A stretch of 64,000 bases of DNA, taken from the NCBI RefSeq assembly GCF_018991925.1, contig NW_024756966.1:978501-1042500 (forward strand). Direction: 5' to 3'. Each line of letters opens with the position of its first letter. The first letter of the stretch is position 1. Under the pieces are notes generated by a model, which saw only the letters and a program-made list of their open reading frames with translations, was not told the DNA's origin and did not search any database. The position numbers and the translations under genes were made by a program. Shown here one piece after another: positions 55,146 to 64,000 of the stretch. Origin of the DNA: Homarus americanus. Its lineage: Eukaryota > Arthropoda > Malacostraca > Decapoda > Nephropidae.

Positions 55146-55249
55146 AACCAGCAGCTGCACACGACTTGTGACATTCCCAGGATACATACGTGTCCTTATG
55201 TATCATTAACCTCTTCCCATATCTTTTCTCCCCAATTTAACCTTTATAA

Positions 55250-55410
55250 CCAATCACCACCACCACCAACCATCACCACCAACCATCACCACCAACCATC
55301 ACCACCATCACCCTTCACCATCACCAATCATCACCCATCACCAACCATCACCCATCACCAACCATCACCCTTCACCATCACCAACCATCACCAACACCCT
55401 TTGCCAACCC
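55250..55410. repeat. (CAACCATCACC)n repeat
   Basis: 11-13 base units ACCAACCATCACC and CATCACCCATCACC. Confidence 0.92.
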
Positions 55411-55789
55411 TCACCAGTTCTAGCTGCTATGATAACCTATAAATCTTTCTCTAACCATGGCGCTATTAGGCCTTGGGAACCACCCCACCCACCCCCGATT
55501 CGAACGTTTGGCTCCATTTACTGCAAAACCATTCCCACCGTTAATAAAAACACGACTTGGCTGACGATACGGAATAACCAACCTTAAGAATGAGGCTCTA
55601 GAAGGGTGGTTTTCCCTCTCACATTTTGACCGGGAATCTGGTGGACGATGTGATGGGATTTTGGCCTCTAGGTTCATTGGTCTTTGGGGTGGTTTTACCG
55701 TCGTGGGGTGATGATGAATCCGAATCACTTGCATCCTTTCCCCGATAATGAGTAAAACACTCCCAACGTCCACTTTTGCCTCCCAGTTC

Positions 55790-56090
55790 CTGCCATTCTC
55801 GCCTACTACCCTCCCCTCTCCTACCCCCTCCTTCCTTTCCCCATTTCTCCCTTCCCTTTCCCCACTTTCCTCCTTCCTTTCCCTTTTTCCTCATTCTCCT
55901 CCTTTCCCCTTCCTCTTTTCCCTTCCTCCTCTGTCCCTCTCCCCTTCCCTCCCCAGTCTCATGTCCCCTTCCCCCTCCTCCCCCTCTCTATCCCTCCCCT
56001 CTTCTCCTTCTGTCCCATTTCCCGCTATCTGTCCCTTTCCCTTCCCCTTTCCTCCTCCCTCCCCCTTTACCCCCCTGCCACACACCCCTC
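55790..56090. repeat. Polypyrimidine CCTTCC tract
   Basis: C/T-only stretches. Confidence 0.92.
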
Positions 56091-56099
56091 ATTTAACAA

Positions 56100-56465
56100 G
56101 TGATAATTCTTTTTTAACACAAAGTGACGATAATTTTAACACGTAACACCTTTGGATTCTATTGTTAATTTCTTTTTAACCATAATTTTTAGATTGACTT
56201 TAATAACTTGAAACCAATTAAATCATAGAGTAAGTTTGTTTAATTAGATATTTAACTATGATTTAATACATTGAATTTTAACTATAATTTAATACATTGA
56301 GTTTTAAGTTAAAATTTTAAAATGATAGTATGTTTATATATATTTGACTTAGCATGTAGCAATGTAAATATGATCAAAGTTTAAATTTAATATCCATCAA
56401 AAGTATATATTTACCTCCCTGAGTGTGCAAACATTTAGAACAACTTTCATCCATTATTTTTAACA
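56100..56465. other. AT-rich unique stretch
   Basis: No gene. TTTAACTATAATTTAATACA occurs as a short tandem phrase at 56250-56300. Confidence 0.5.
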
Positions 56466-56682
56466 GAATTAAAAGCACTAACACCCAAGCTGAACCCCTC
56501 CCCCTTCTTCTCACCCTCCCCTCTTACCCCCTACCCCTCACCCCCCTCACTAATACCGACTATACTTCGCTGAGTTAAAAGACAAAACCTATATATTTAT
56601 GAATTTGCTTAGATAAAATATTCAGGGGATAATGATGTGTATATTTGTGTATAACAGAATAATCAAGTGTAGTGGATCATGA

Positions 56683-56708
56683 CTGACACACACACACACA
56701 CGCGCACA

Positions 56709-56748
<40 letters not shown>
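56683..56748. repeat. (CA)n microsatellite
   Basis: CA run with CGCG and CCA interruptions. Confidence 0.96.
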
Positions 56749-56750
<2 letters not shown>

Positions 56751-57234
56751 TATTAACAACGCAGTATATTGACACTTATTGATGAATGTTGGTTTTCGTG
56801 AAAAATTTTACTTATTTTTTTTTTAATTCTCAAAGTATGACGTGAATAATTGATGAAGAATATAAGAAAAATTGGGGATAGAATGAATAACACTCGTAGT
56901 ACACGCCACCGTTCAGTGTTGTAAAGAGAAAAACAAATGAAAAAAAAAACATGAATGACGTAGTTTGTGGTGTTTTTTTTTTTTTACATATTTTCTGCTT
57001 TTGTGTGAAATTGTGAGTTTGTGGCATAAAATCATAGTGTTTATCATGTAGTGTAGTTTTGTGTGGAGGTTTATTGAACATGTATGACTTTTGTATGTGT
57101 TTAGTATGTATCACTATGTATTTGGTATGTATCACCTGTGTATGTATGAAGGTCTGTATGAATCAATTATACATGTATATATTTAACTTTATTTGGTGAT
57201 AATATAATAATCATACAGACACACTAGAGTATTT

Positions 57235-57368
57235 AACACCATCAAGGTAATTTCTAACACCATCAAGGTAATTTCTAACACCATCAAGGTAATTTCTAAC
57301 ACCATCAAGGTAATTTCTGACACCATCAAGGTAATTTCTAACACCATCAAGGTAATTTCTAACACCAT
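57235..57368. repeat. 21-bp minisatellite, six near-identical copies
   Basis: AACACCATCAAGGTAATTTC plus T repeated exactly six times (57235-57360) and a partial seventh. Only one base differs (CTGACACC at about 57319). Diverged ACACCA words flank both sides. Confidence 0.95.
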
Positions 57369-57469
57369 TTAATACAGCAGAATTTAACACCAATGAGATA
57401 GTTTGTCAAACCCTTATACTATCACAGCAAGTACTTTTACAGCAGTCTGCCATACACTACTGCAGCTGT

Positions 57470-57660
57470 ATTCACTCATCCCCCCTTCTCTCCCCCACCA
57501 ATCACCCCTCTGCCCCACCACCAATCCCCCCTTCTCACCCCACCAATCCCCCTTCCCTCCGCCAATCCCTCTTCTCCCCCCACTAATCCTCCTCTCCCCA
57601 TCTATCCCCCTTTCCTTTACTCCCACCAATCACCCCCTCCCCCAGCAATCCCCCTCCCAT
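57470..57660. repeat. (CCACCAATCCCCC)n degenerate repeat
   Basis: CACCAATC followed by CCCCTTCTC or CCCTCTGC, period about 20-28. Confidence 0.85.
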
Positions 57661-57761
57661 AAAGTGCTGTTGTCGCCTCAAACAACAACGTAATTGACAG
57701 CTGTTTTTATCGAATTTGTTTCCAACCCTCAAAAAAGTGAAGAGAGTCGGATATTGAGTCC

Positions 57762-57762
<1 letters not shown>

Positions 57763-57796
<34 letters not shown>
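57763..57796. repeat. (CT)n microsatellite
   Basis: Perfect CT run. Confidence 0.97.
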
Positions 57797-57799
<3 letters not shown>

Positions 57800-57829
57800 T
57801 ATTTATTTCTTCCTTCTCCTTATACTTGT

Positions 57830-57960
57830 AAGGGGTGATGGTAGTTGGAGGATATTGAACTGATTGTGGTAGTAGTTGTGGTAGTGGTGGTATTCTCGGA
57901 CAGATGGTGGTAGTAGTGGTAGTGGGAAGCTTCGGGCAGATGGTGGTAGTGGTGGTAGTA
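57830..57960. repeat. (GGTAGTGGTGGTAGT)n G/T-rich repeat
   Basis: GGACAGATGGTGGTAGTAGT and GGGCAGATGGTGGTAGTGGT are two copies of a longer unit. Confidence 0.82.
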
Positions 57961-58061
57961 GCGGTTCAGCCGCAGAATCCGTCATTTCCAAATCCATTGT
58001 TGTCATGTGAACAGTGACGCGTCATAGATTAAACCGATTAGGTGGGGTTTAATGTGCATTG

Positions 58062-58240
58062 TTCGGTTTAATTTATAGCATTGGGTTTAATATATACAGT
58101 ATAATTCTGGGTTGAATATATATAATACTGGGTTTTATATATAATCCTGGGTTTAATATATAATCCTAGGTTTAAAATATATAAACCTGGGTTTAATATA
58201 TAATGTGGGTTTAGTGTATAATGTTGGGTCTTGTGGTTTA
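58062..58240. repeat. About 20-bp repeat (GGGTTTAATATATAATCCT)
   Basis: Eight or more degenerate copies of TGGGTTTAATATATAAT. Confidence 0.85.
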
Positions 58241-58286
58241 ACTGGATAATAATTTATGAGTTTTTTATGGTAAATTATGTAGCGTG

Positions 58287-58288
<2 letters not shown>

Positions 58289-58344
<56 letters not shown>
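58289..58344. repeat. (ATT)n microsatellite
   Basis: Perfect ATT run. Confidence 0.97.
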
Positions 58345-58509
58345 TGGCTTCTGTTATATAATTATTAAGTTCTATTACATGTTATTTTCGTTTTGGTTTT
58401 ATTAATAATTTGTTGTACTAATTAATCATATATTTGAATATGAATAATTTTTTGCGAATAATAATTATGGTTTGATATCATTTTCATAATTATGGGTTTC
58501 TGTAAATTG

Positions 58510-58572
58510 AGTGTGTGTGTTTGCGTGTGTGTGTTTGCGTGTGTGTGTTTGCGTGTGTGTGTGTGCGTGTTT
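58510..58572. repeat. (GTGTGTGTTTGC)n repeat
   Basis: GT with TTTGC every 16 bases (four copies). Confidence 0.92.
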
Positions 58573-58949
58573 CATTTACACATTCCTTATTTATTTTCAT
58601 TTATAATTATCAAGGAATTTTCATGTCTTCCTGTTTTTTCTTAACCTTTGACTTCATTCCCACTTTTTTTCCCCTACTTTTTTTCTCTATCTCATTAATT
58701 CCAGTCATTTTGCTTGGGCAGGTACACGATACAGACACACCTGTTCCTTGCTCAGAGCTCATTAGCCGTCTCTATCTTATTTTATAGCTCATTTCACCTG
58801 ATTTAATGCCTCGTGACGTGCTTTACTGCCTGTCCGTACCTGTCTGATGAGATATTGGCCATTGTGGGATGTTTATTTGTGTTTGGTTCAGGTTAGGTTA
58901 GGTTAGGTGTGTAATGTAGAGGAAACATACTCGTATCTTGTGTACTCAG

Positions 58950-59180
58950 ACGGATAAACAGACACACAGATAGACATACAGACACACATGCAAACAGACA
59001 GATAGACACAAAGGCACATACATACTCATGCACACAAACATACAGACACACATACACACACACGTACACAGAGATACACATTCACAAAGACAGACATACA
59101 TACACAGACACAGACATGAATACATAGATGTTTGTATGTTACTAGTGCACATATATACAATACATACACAGACACACACA
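58950..59180. repeat. Degenerate (CAGACACACATA)n block
   Basis: CA/GACA/CATA mixture. Cys/Val frames on the minus strand are artefacts. Confidence 0.85.
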
Positions 59181-59208
59181 ATAACACTTGTGTATTATTC
59201 ATTCTAAC

Positions 59209-59276
59209 ACTCACTCACTCACTCACTCACTCACTCACTCACTCACTCACTCACTCACTCACTCACTCACTCACTC
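59209..59276. repeat. (CACT)n microsatellite
   Basis: Seventeen perfect ACTC units. Confidence 0.98.
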
Positions 59277-59309
59277 TTGTATGATATTAAATACCATATG
59301 TTGTACAGG

Positions 59310-59382
59310 ACCTAACCTAACCTAACCTAACCTAACCTAACCTAACCTAACCTAACCTACCATTACCTAACCTAACCTAACC
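59310..59382 (-). repeat. Longest interstitial telomere-like (CCTAA)n array
   Basis: About thirteen CCTAA units with one ACCATTA interruption. It lies 35 bases after the (CACT)n run. Confidence 0.95.
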
Positions 59383-59724
59383 ACGGAATCATATTAATAA
59401 ATAAATCAGATTTGGGTTGACTCACTTGGTTGAATGATGAATAAGTTGATTCACTCTATTTCTCAAGTGTGTTGGAATGAATGAATGAGTGTCTCGATTG
59501 AATCTGATGGGTCGAATCACTTCATTGGATGGTTCAGTCTGTTCGAGTCATCACGCCACCTGTGAATAATTGAGTGAGTTTTTTAATCAGTTTGGTAAAA
59601 AGACTCTTGCTTGGTATCGTTAGTGGGAGAAGTGTTTAATTATTTACCTTGTCAAGTGAGTCACCTTTTACAGGTATATATCTATATTTTTATTTATCTT
59701 CAATTCTCACCTTTCTAGCATATT

Positions 59725-59805
59725 CCCCTCCCCTACCCCCCAAACCCCTCCCCCCACCCCCAACCCTCCCCCACCCCCCAAACCCCTCCCCCACCCCTTA
59801 CCTCA
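59725..59805. repeat. (CCCCAAACCCCTCCCC)n C-rich repeat
   Basis: Two to three units of about 38 bases; C-rich strand, G-quadruplex-prone complement. Confidence 0.85.
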
Positions 59806-60069
59806 AACCAACATTGTCCCAAACTCTTATTAGCTGTCTATGCCGTGTTTGAACCACCAATGAGAACACACTTAGCTGTTCAATACACGGCAAATCGTAA
59901 TAACTATTGGCCAGCTGTAAACATGACCATTGAACACGTATTGACCCGTTGCTGTGTAGCCATTGGTATTATTATATGCTTGAGTTGGGTAATAAATATC
60001 TTATGTTTTGGTTACCTGTCCTATTGTAAGGTGTTAATTATCTCTATTGGTTAAATACACTTTATACCT

Positions 60070-60260
60070 TTGATAGTGGTGGTGGTGGTTGTGGTAGTAG
60101 TGGTTGTGGTGGTAGTTATGGTGTTATGGTTAGTAGTGGTTGTGGTAGTGTAGTTGTGGTAGAGGGTAAGTGACTCACAGGTGGTATGGTTGTGGTAGAT
60201 AATGACTCTAAAGGTGGTGTGGTAGTGGTAGACTTAACAGGTGGTGTGGTAGAGGTGGTG
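60070..60260. repeat. (GTGGTAGTGGTTGTGGTAG)n repeat
   Basis: G/T-rich with longer phrases (CAGGTGGT..GGTTGTGGTAGA) repeated at about 60178 and 60238. Confidence 0.85.
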
Positions 60261-60403
60261 GATTAAGGTTTTAATAATTTACAGAGTCATGTACACACCT
60301 GTCGTGATCTACTCAGTGTTGGTGTAAATAATTTCAACAGAAAATAAGTGTTTTTACTTACATTAGTGTGTGTGTGTGTGTGTGGTTGATTGGTCAGTAG
60401 ATG

Positions 60404-60448
60404 GGCGTATGTATGTATGTATGTATGTATGTATGTATGTATGTATAT
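60404..60448. repeat. (TATG)n microsatellite
   Basis: Ten TATG units after a (GT)n run at 60367-60383. Confidence 0.96.
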
Positions 60449-60575
60449 AAACAAACATAGATCTGGTCCATCAAAGAGTAGGTGTAATTATCTAATATTT
60501 ATCTTCACTTTTCTGTAATTATCTCTCATCTACTGTGATTAAACCATGAAACCTTCCACCACACCCATATATACC

Positions 60576-60628
60576 TCCCTTAAATACCCCCTTAAATACC
60601 CCCTTAAATACCCCCTTAAATACCCACT
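60576..60628. repeat. 13-bp repeat (CCTTAAATACCCC)
   Basis: Four tandem 13-base units. Confidence 0.93.
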
Positions 60629-60969
60629 CCTATATACACTAATCTTCAAATGATTGGTTGTTGCTGTTATGATTGGGTGTAAATGCGTATATATAGCGTA
60701 AGTCTGCGTACTATTGACGCCTCCACCCGGACCATAACTTGTGTTTACGCCATTACAAAACACAGACCAACCCTAAAATTGACCTCTATAGCGTGGGTGA
60801 AATAAGGGTGAGTATTGTTTCAAGAGTAGAGGGATGATGGATGTACGAGTGGTTGGCGCTATTACTGGGGTTATATGTGAGAGTTTTTAAAAGATAATAA
60901 CATTAGACTGACCAGAGAGAAAAGACCCCTGATCGATACTCAATTTCCTTGCCACGCCTAAGGCAGGGT

Positions 60970-61125
60970 CAGAATTGTGGGGGGGGGGTTGTGGTGTGGG
61001 GGTTCAGTAAAGCAGGGTTAGAGGAGGGGGTGTGGGGGTTCAGTTAGATAGGGTCAGAATATGGATGGGTGGGGAAAAAGAGAGGGTGGGGGTTAGAATT
61101 GGAGGTGGGGGGGTTGTGGGGTGAT
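60970..61125. repeat. G-rich degenerate repeat (GTGGGGGTTCAGTTAGAGAGGG)
   Basis: GGGGGTTCAG and GGTTAGAG words recur every 45-50 bases. Confidence 0.75.
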
Positions 61126-61182
61126 GAGGTTAGGTTAGGTTAGTGTTAGGTGACATAAGCTAGGGTGGAGAGTCTTCAGGTG
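61125..61182 (+). mobile_element. TTAGG block plus element terminus
   Basis: GAGGTTAGGTTAGGTTAGTG followed by TAAGCTAGGGTGGAGAGTCT and TCAGGTG (61156-61182). The terminus matches 19503-19529 at 22 of 27 positions, in the same order and orientation. Confidence 0.55.
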
Positions 61183-61629
61183 CTCCAATTCAGGTATCAA
61201 GTAATGTATTTCACCTTTGGTAATTATTAACAAACTGGTAATTTAGATACAAAGTTTAGATATTTTGTATTCGCGATTATTATAGTAATACTTTAGCTTT
61301 GAGTTATTGTTAGATAGGTAGTGGTTTTAGTACAGCCTGTAATTGGTCGTTAATAGAGTAGTTATCATCATGTAAGGGAAATAATAATAATAATAAATAA
61401 CAATAACTAACAATAACTAACAATAACACAAAAAATATCACAAATACATTAATAAAATAAATCGATCGACATAAAAATCGTAATTATGTAAATGAATCCC
61501 CGACAAAAATAAATTATTCCTATACATTTTTTTTAAAGGTCGTTACATAAATCATTGAATTTATAACAGTGTGGAAATAACATAAAGGGACATGGGAGTA
61601 CCTGTGTTTGTGGATTCCTTTGTCACGGT

Positions 61630-61890
61630 GGGGGGAGGGGGTAGAGTAGGAGGGAGCAAGGGTTGGGTTGATGGGGGACGGTAGAGTAGGAGGAAGAGGA
61701 GGGTAGGTAAGGAGGGTGATGGAGAAGGGTAGAGTAGGGAAGAAAAGGATGGGGATGGAGGGAAGGAAATAGGTAGGGGATAGGGGAGAGAAAAAGTGGG
61801 ATGAAGAGAGGTGTAAGTGAGAAGGAAGGAGAGAATTAGTTGGTGGAGAGAGGAGGGAGATGAGGGGAGGGATGTATACAGGAAGGAAGG
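61630..61890. repeat. Polypurine GGAGGAAG tract
   Basis: GGGTAGAGTAGGAGG units, then GGAAGGAGG. Confidence 0.88.
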
Positions 61891-62034
61891 AGGGGGCTAT
61901 GTTGTTTTATTTATTGCCCGACTGGAGGACAGAATTCACAGAGGTCTCGTATGTGTGTGTGATCAGCTGGTGGTTGGTGACGGGGGTCATTATAACATAG
62001 GCCTTAAATATTTGTTTGGCTGAGATTGTGGTTA

Positions 62035-62160
62035 TTCTCTCTCTCTCTCTCCTACCAACATCCATTCCTCCCTCCTCCCATTACCTCCCCTCCCTCCTCC
62101 TCCCTCACCCTCCCTCCTCCTCACCCTCCCTCCTCACCTCCCTCCCTCACCCTCCCCTCA
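62035..62160. repeat. (CT)n and CCTCCCTC tract
   Basis: Short CT run, then CCTCCTCCCTCACC units. Confidence 0.92.
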
Positions 62161-62308
62161 TCATGAACATATCCTACAGCTTCCGTCGCCAACCTAAGAT
62201 GTTGTGTCATTAGTGCTTCCTCTCCCTACAAGATCCACTGCACAAATTTTCTTCATCTTCTAAACATCCGCCCAGAAATTGTTGATATTTTTGTGTATTA
62301 GAAAATTT

Positions 62309-62426
<118 letters not shown>

Positions 62427-62911
62427 TAAACTTTATTATTGGTGTTTTATCTTATTACCATTTGTACAACTTTTTTTACTCCAATTATTCATCACTCTTT
62501 ATCATTCCCTCTTTCCTTGACATACTTACTTCCTTCCCTATCACTTTCCTTACCTCCTTTCTCCCTTCCTTCCTTCCTTCCTTCCTTTTTTTCCCCTTTT
62601 CTTTTCCTATATCTTCTTACTTCTTCTCTATTGCCTTCGTTCGCATTCTACCTCTTCTTCTCGTCCCTTACCCCTCCTCCTTCTTTCCATTCCTCCCATC
62701 ATCCTCTTCACCCCCCCTTTCCTCCCATCCTCCTCACCACTTCCCCCTCTTTTCCTCCCCCCTCTACCATTTTTTCCCTCACCCTATTTTTTCCTCCTAA
62801 CTATCAACTTCAGTCAGAAAACTTAGGAATGTAATTATTTTAAGAAGAAAGTATTTACAGTATGTAATCAGAATTTCGCTTTTTCTTCTTTAGTTCCCCG
62901 TGAAAGAAAAC

Positions 62912-62914
<3 letters not shown>

Positions 62915-62958
<44 letters not shown>
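62915..62958. repeat. (GT)n microsatellite
   Basis: Perfect GT run. Confidence 0.97.
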
Positions 62959-62959
<1 letters not shown>

Positions 62960-63054
62960 GATCTAACCCCTCGAGCTGTAGTGACATAGAGAAGGAAATA
63001 AAGAAAAAAAAACATAGGTTGAGTGTCGTTTTAGTTCCCAGAGTCAGGGTGGGG

Positions 63055-63235
63055 GGATAAGGGAGTCGTGTTAATGGGTGGAGGGTCGTAGTTAGTGAGA
63101 TGGTGGGGTGGGGGGTAGTTAGCGAGGAGGTCGTAGTTAGGAGGGGAGTCTTAGTCAGGGGTTGTAGTTAGCGAGGTGGGGAGGAGTCTTAGTCAGGGGG
63201 TCGTAGTTAGCGAGGTGGGGGAGGAGAGGTCGCGT
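63055..63235. repeat. About 36-40 bp minisatellite
   Basis: GTCTTAGTCAGGGGGTCGTA then GTTAGCGAGGTGGGG, four to five copies with variable G-run length. Confidence 0.88.
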
Positions 63236-63239
63236 GTGT

Positions 63240-63600
63240 AATAATAATACTAATACTAATAATAATAATTAACGGTTTATTGAAAAAGTTCTGCAGCTCG
63301 AAGGCTGAAAATTTACATTGGACATAAATGACTTATTACATACATTGGTGGTTTAACAAAAGCCTTCATTAGAGAAAGGTGAAGGAACATACATATTAAT
63401 GATTACAGTGGAGGTCACGTAGATCATGTGTGCTGAGGTGTTGAACAGCAGACACGTAGTGTGTGTGTCGTGTGGCATTAATTAAATTATTTATGAGACC
63501 AAGGCGAGGAAAAAAGTGATAAATAGATTTGTCGATGAATTTCTCAAACTTGACTTTGTGTAGCGTGAAGTGTACGTCTTGATGTGATGATGAGAGAGCT
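63240..63600 (-). other. Possible retroelement or transcript 3' end
   Basis: On the minus strand a unique frame reading KVKFEKFIDKSIYHFFPRLG and on to DLRDLHCNH ends at a stop at 63396-63398. About 115 bases later there is AATAAA (63281 down to 63276), and then ATTATTATTAGTATTAGT at 63270-63240. A frame, short UTR, AATAAA and a TTA-repeat tail together resemble a LINE 3' end, but no conserved domain is recognised. A terminal exon is the alternative. Upstream (63604-63650) the frame runs into a (CT)n microsatellite. Confidence 0.25.
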
Positions 63601-63603
63601 GTG

Positions 63604-63604
63604 T

Positions 63605-63650
<46 letters not shown>
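63604..63650. repeat. (CT)n microsatellite
   Basis: Perfect CT run, followed by (GT)n and (GAGT)n at 63652-63700. Confidence 0.97.
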
Positions 63651-64000
63651 AGTGTGTGTGTGTTTGGTGATGGTGGTGAGTGAGTGAGTGAGTGAGTGAG
63701 GTTGAATATAATATCTCATCAGTATTTAATACTTATTTAAATTAGATACATTAAACAGGTGTCTATCATAGCGTTCATTAAAGAGTTACTATAGAGATAA
63801 ACTTGAAGGTTGTCAGCACACACCTGTATACACCTGGCCGTGTTCTTCAATAGTCAGGTGTATGTATGTCCGTAATATACATGATGAACGTAAGTATATA
63901 TGATTATGTGTGTTTTGTATGTACACGTATTATCATATATCCTCCTCTCTTTCCTTTCCCCTTCCCTTCCCTCCATCCCCTCCTTTCTCTCTCCCCCTCC

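Noticed and set aside
55420..55773. 117-codon minus-strand frame with mixed composition
   Set aside because: Non-repetitive and tempting, but no family, no good splice sites at its ends, and one frame of this length is expected occasionally in GC-moderate unique DNA. A CGTTCGAATCG in it (about 55500) resembles box B but no tRNA arm pairs around it.

Overview
This window looks like non-coding nuclear DNA of an arthropod, most plausibly a decapod crustacean. Three things point that way: repeated blocks of the arthropod telomere unit TTAGG/CCTAA on both strands, a very high density of long (CA)n, (GA)n, (ATT)n, (GACA)n and (TATG)n microsatellites, and long polypurine/polypyrimidine and A/C-only stretches. 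The host is an inference. Nothing here is bacterial or viral, and no complete gene is visible. Almost every long open frame is a simple repeat read in a frame (Pro/Ser, His/Thr, Cys/Val, Glu/Arg or poly-Asn runs).

Layout. 1-6.5 kb: AT-rich start, then purine tracts, (CA)n and a 0.6 kb A/C-only block. 6.5-9.1 kb: mostly unique, with 11 same-strand CCGGTT motifs. 9.1-18 kb: a chain of minisatellites (26, 57, 30, 21/32, 30 and about 21 bp units), a TTAGG array and a decayed tRNA-derived SINE at 16.3 kb. 18-31 kb: mixed unique and simple sequence with several copies of a short palindromic element linked to TTAGG, two perfect AGGTCA DR1 sites, and a recursive-splice-site-like junction at 27.3 kb. 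31-48 kb: AT-rich unique stretches with minisatellites and one candidate minus-strand exon at 34.6-34.7 kb. 48-50.2 kb: a 5'-truncated, frameshifted non-LTR retrotransposon lying inside a GATAGTGGT-type minisatellite, then a tRNA-like remnant and a short inverted-repeat element. 50-64 kb: more microsatellites, a 51-57 bp array, a homogeneous 21 bp array, the longest telomere-like block, and a possible transcript or retroelement 3' end at 63.3 kb.

The simplest reading is the inside of a long intron or an intergenic region. The best signals of transcription are the plus-strand recursive-splice-like site and the minus-strand exon candidate; they are on opposite strands and neither is proven. The best-supported biological entities are the LINE remnant (recognisable RNase H motifs and a terminal Cys-rich motif) and the two inverted-repeat elements. 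Of these, the TTAGG-carrying palindromic family is the most likely to be undescribed. Several minisatellites are full of single-base indels beside clean copies, so residual long-read error should be considered before reading biology into them.
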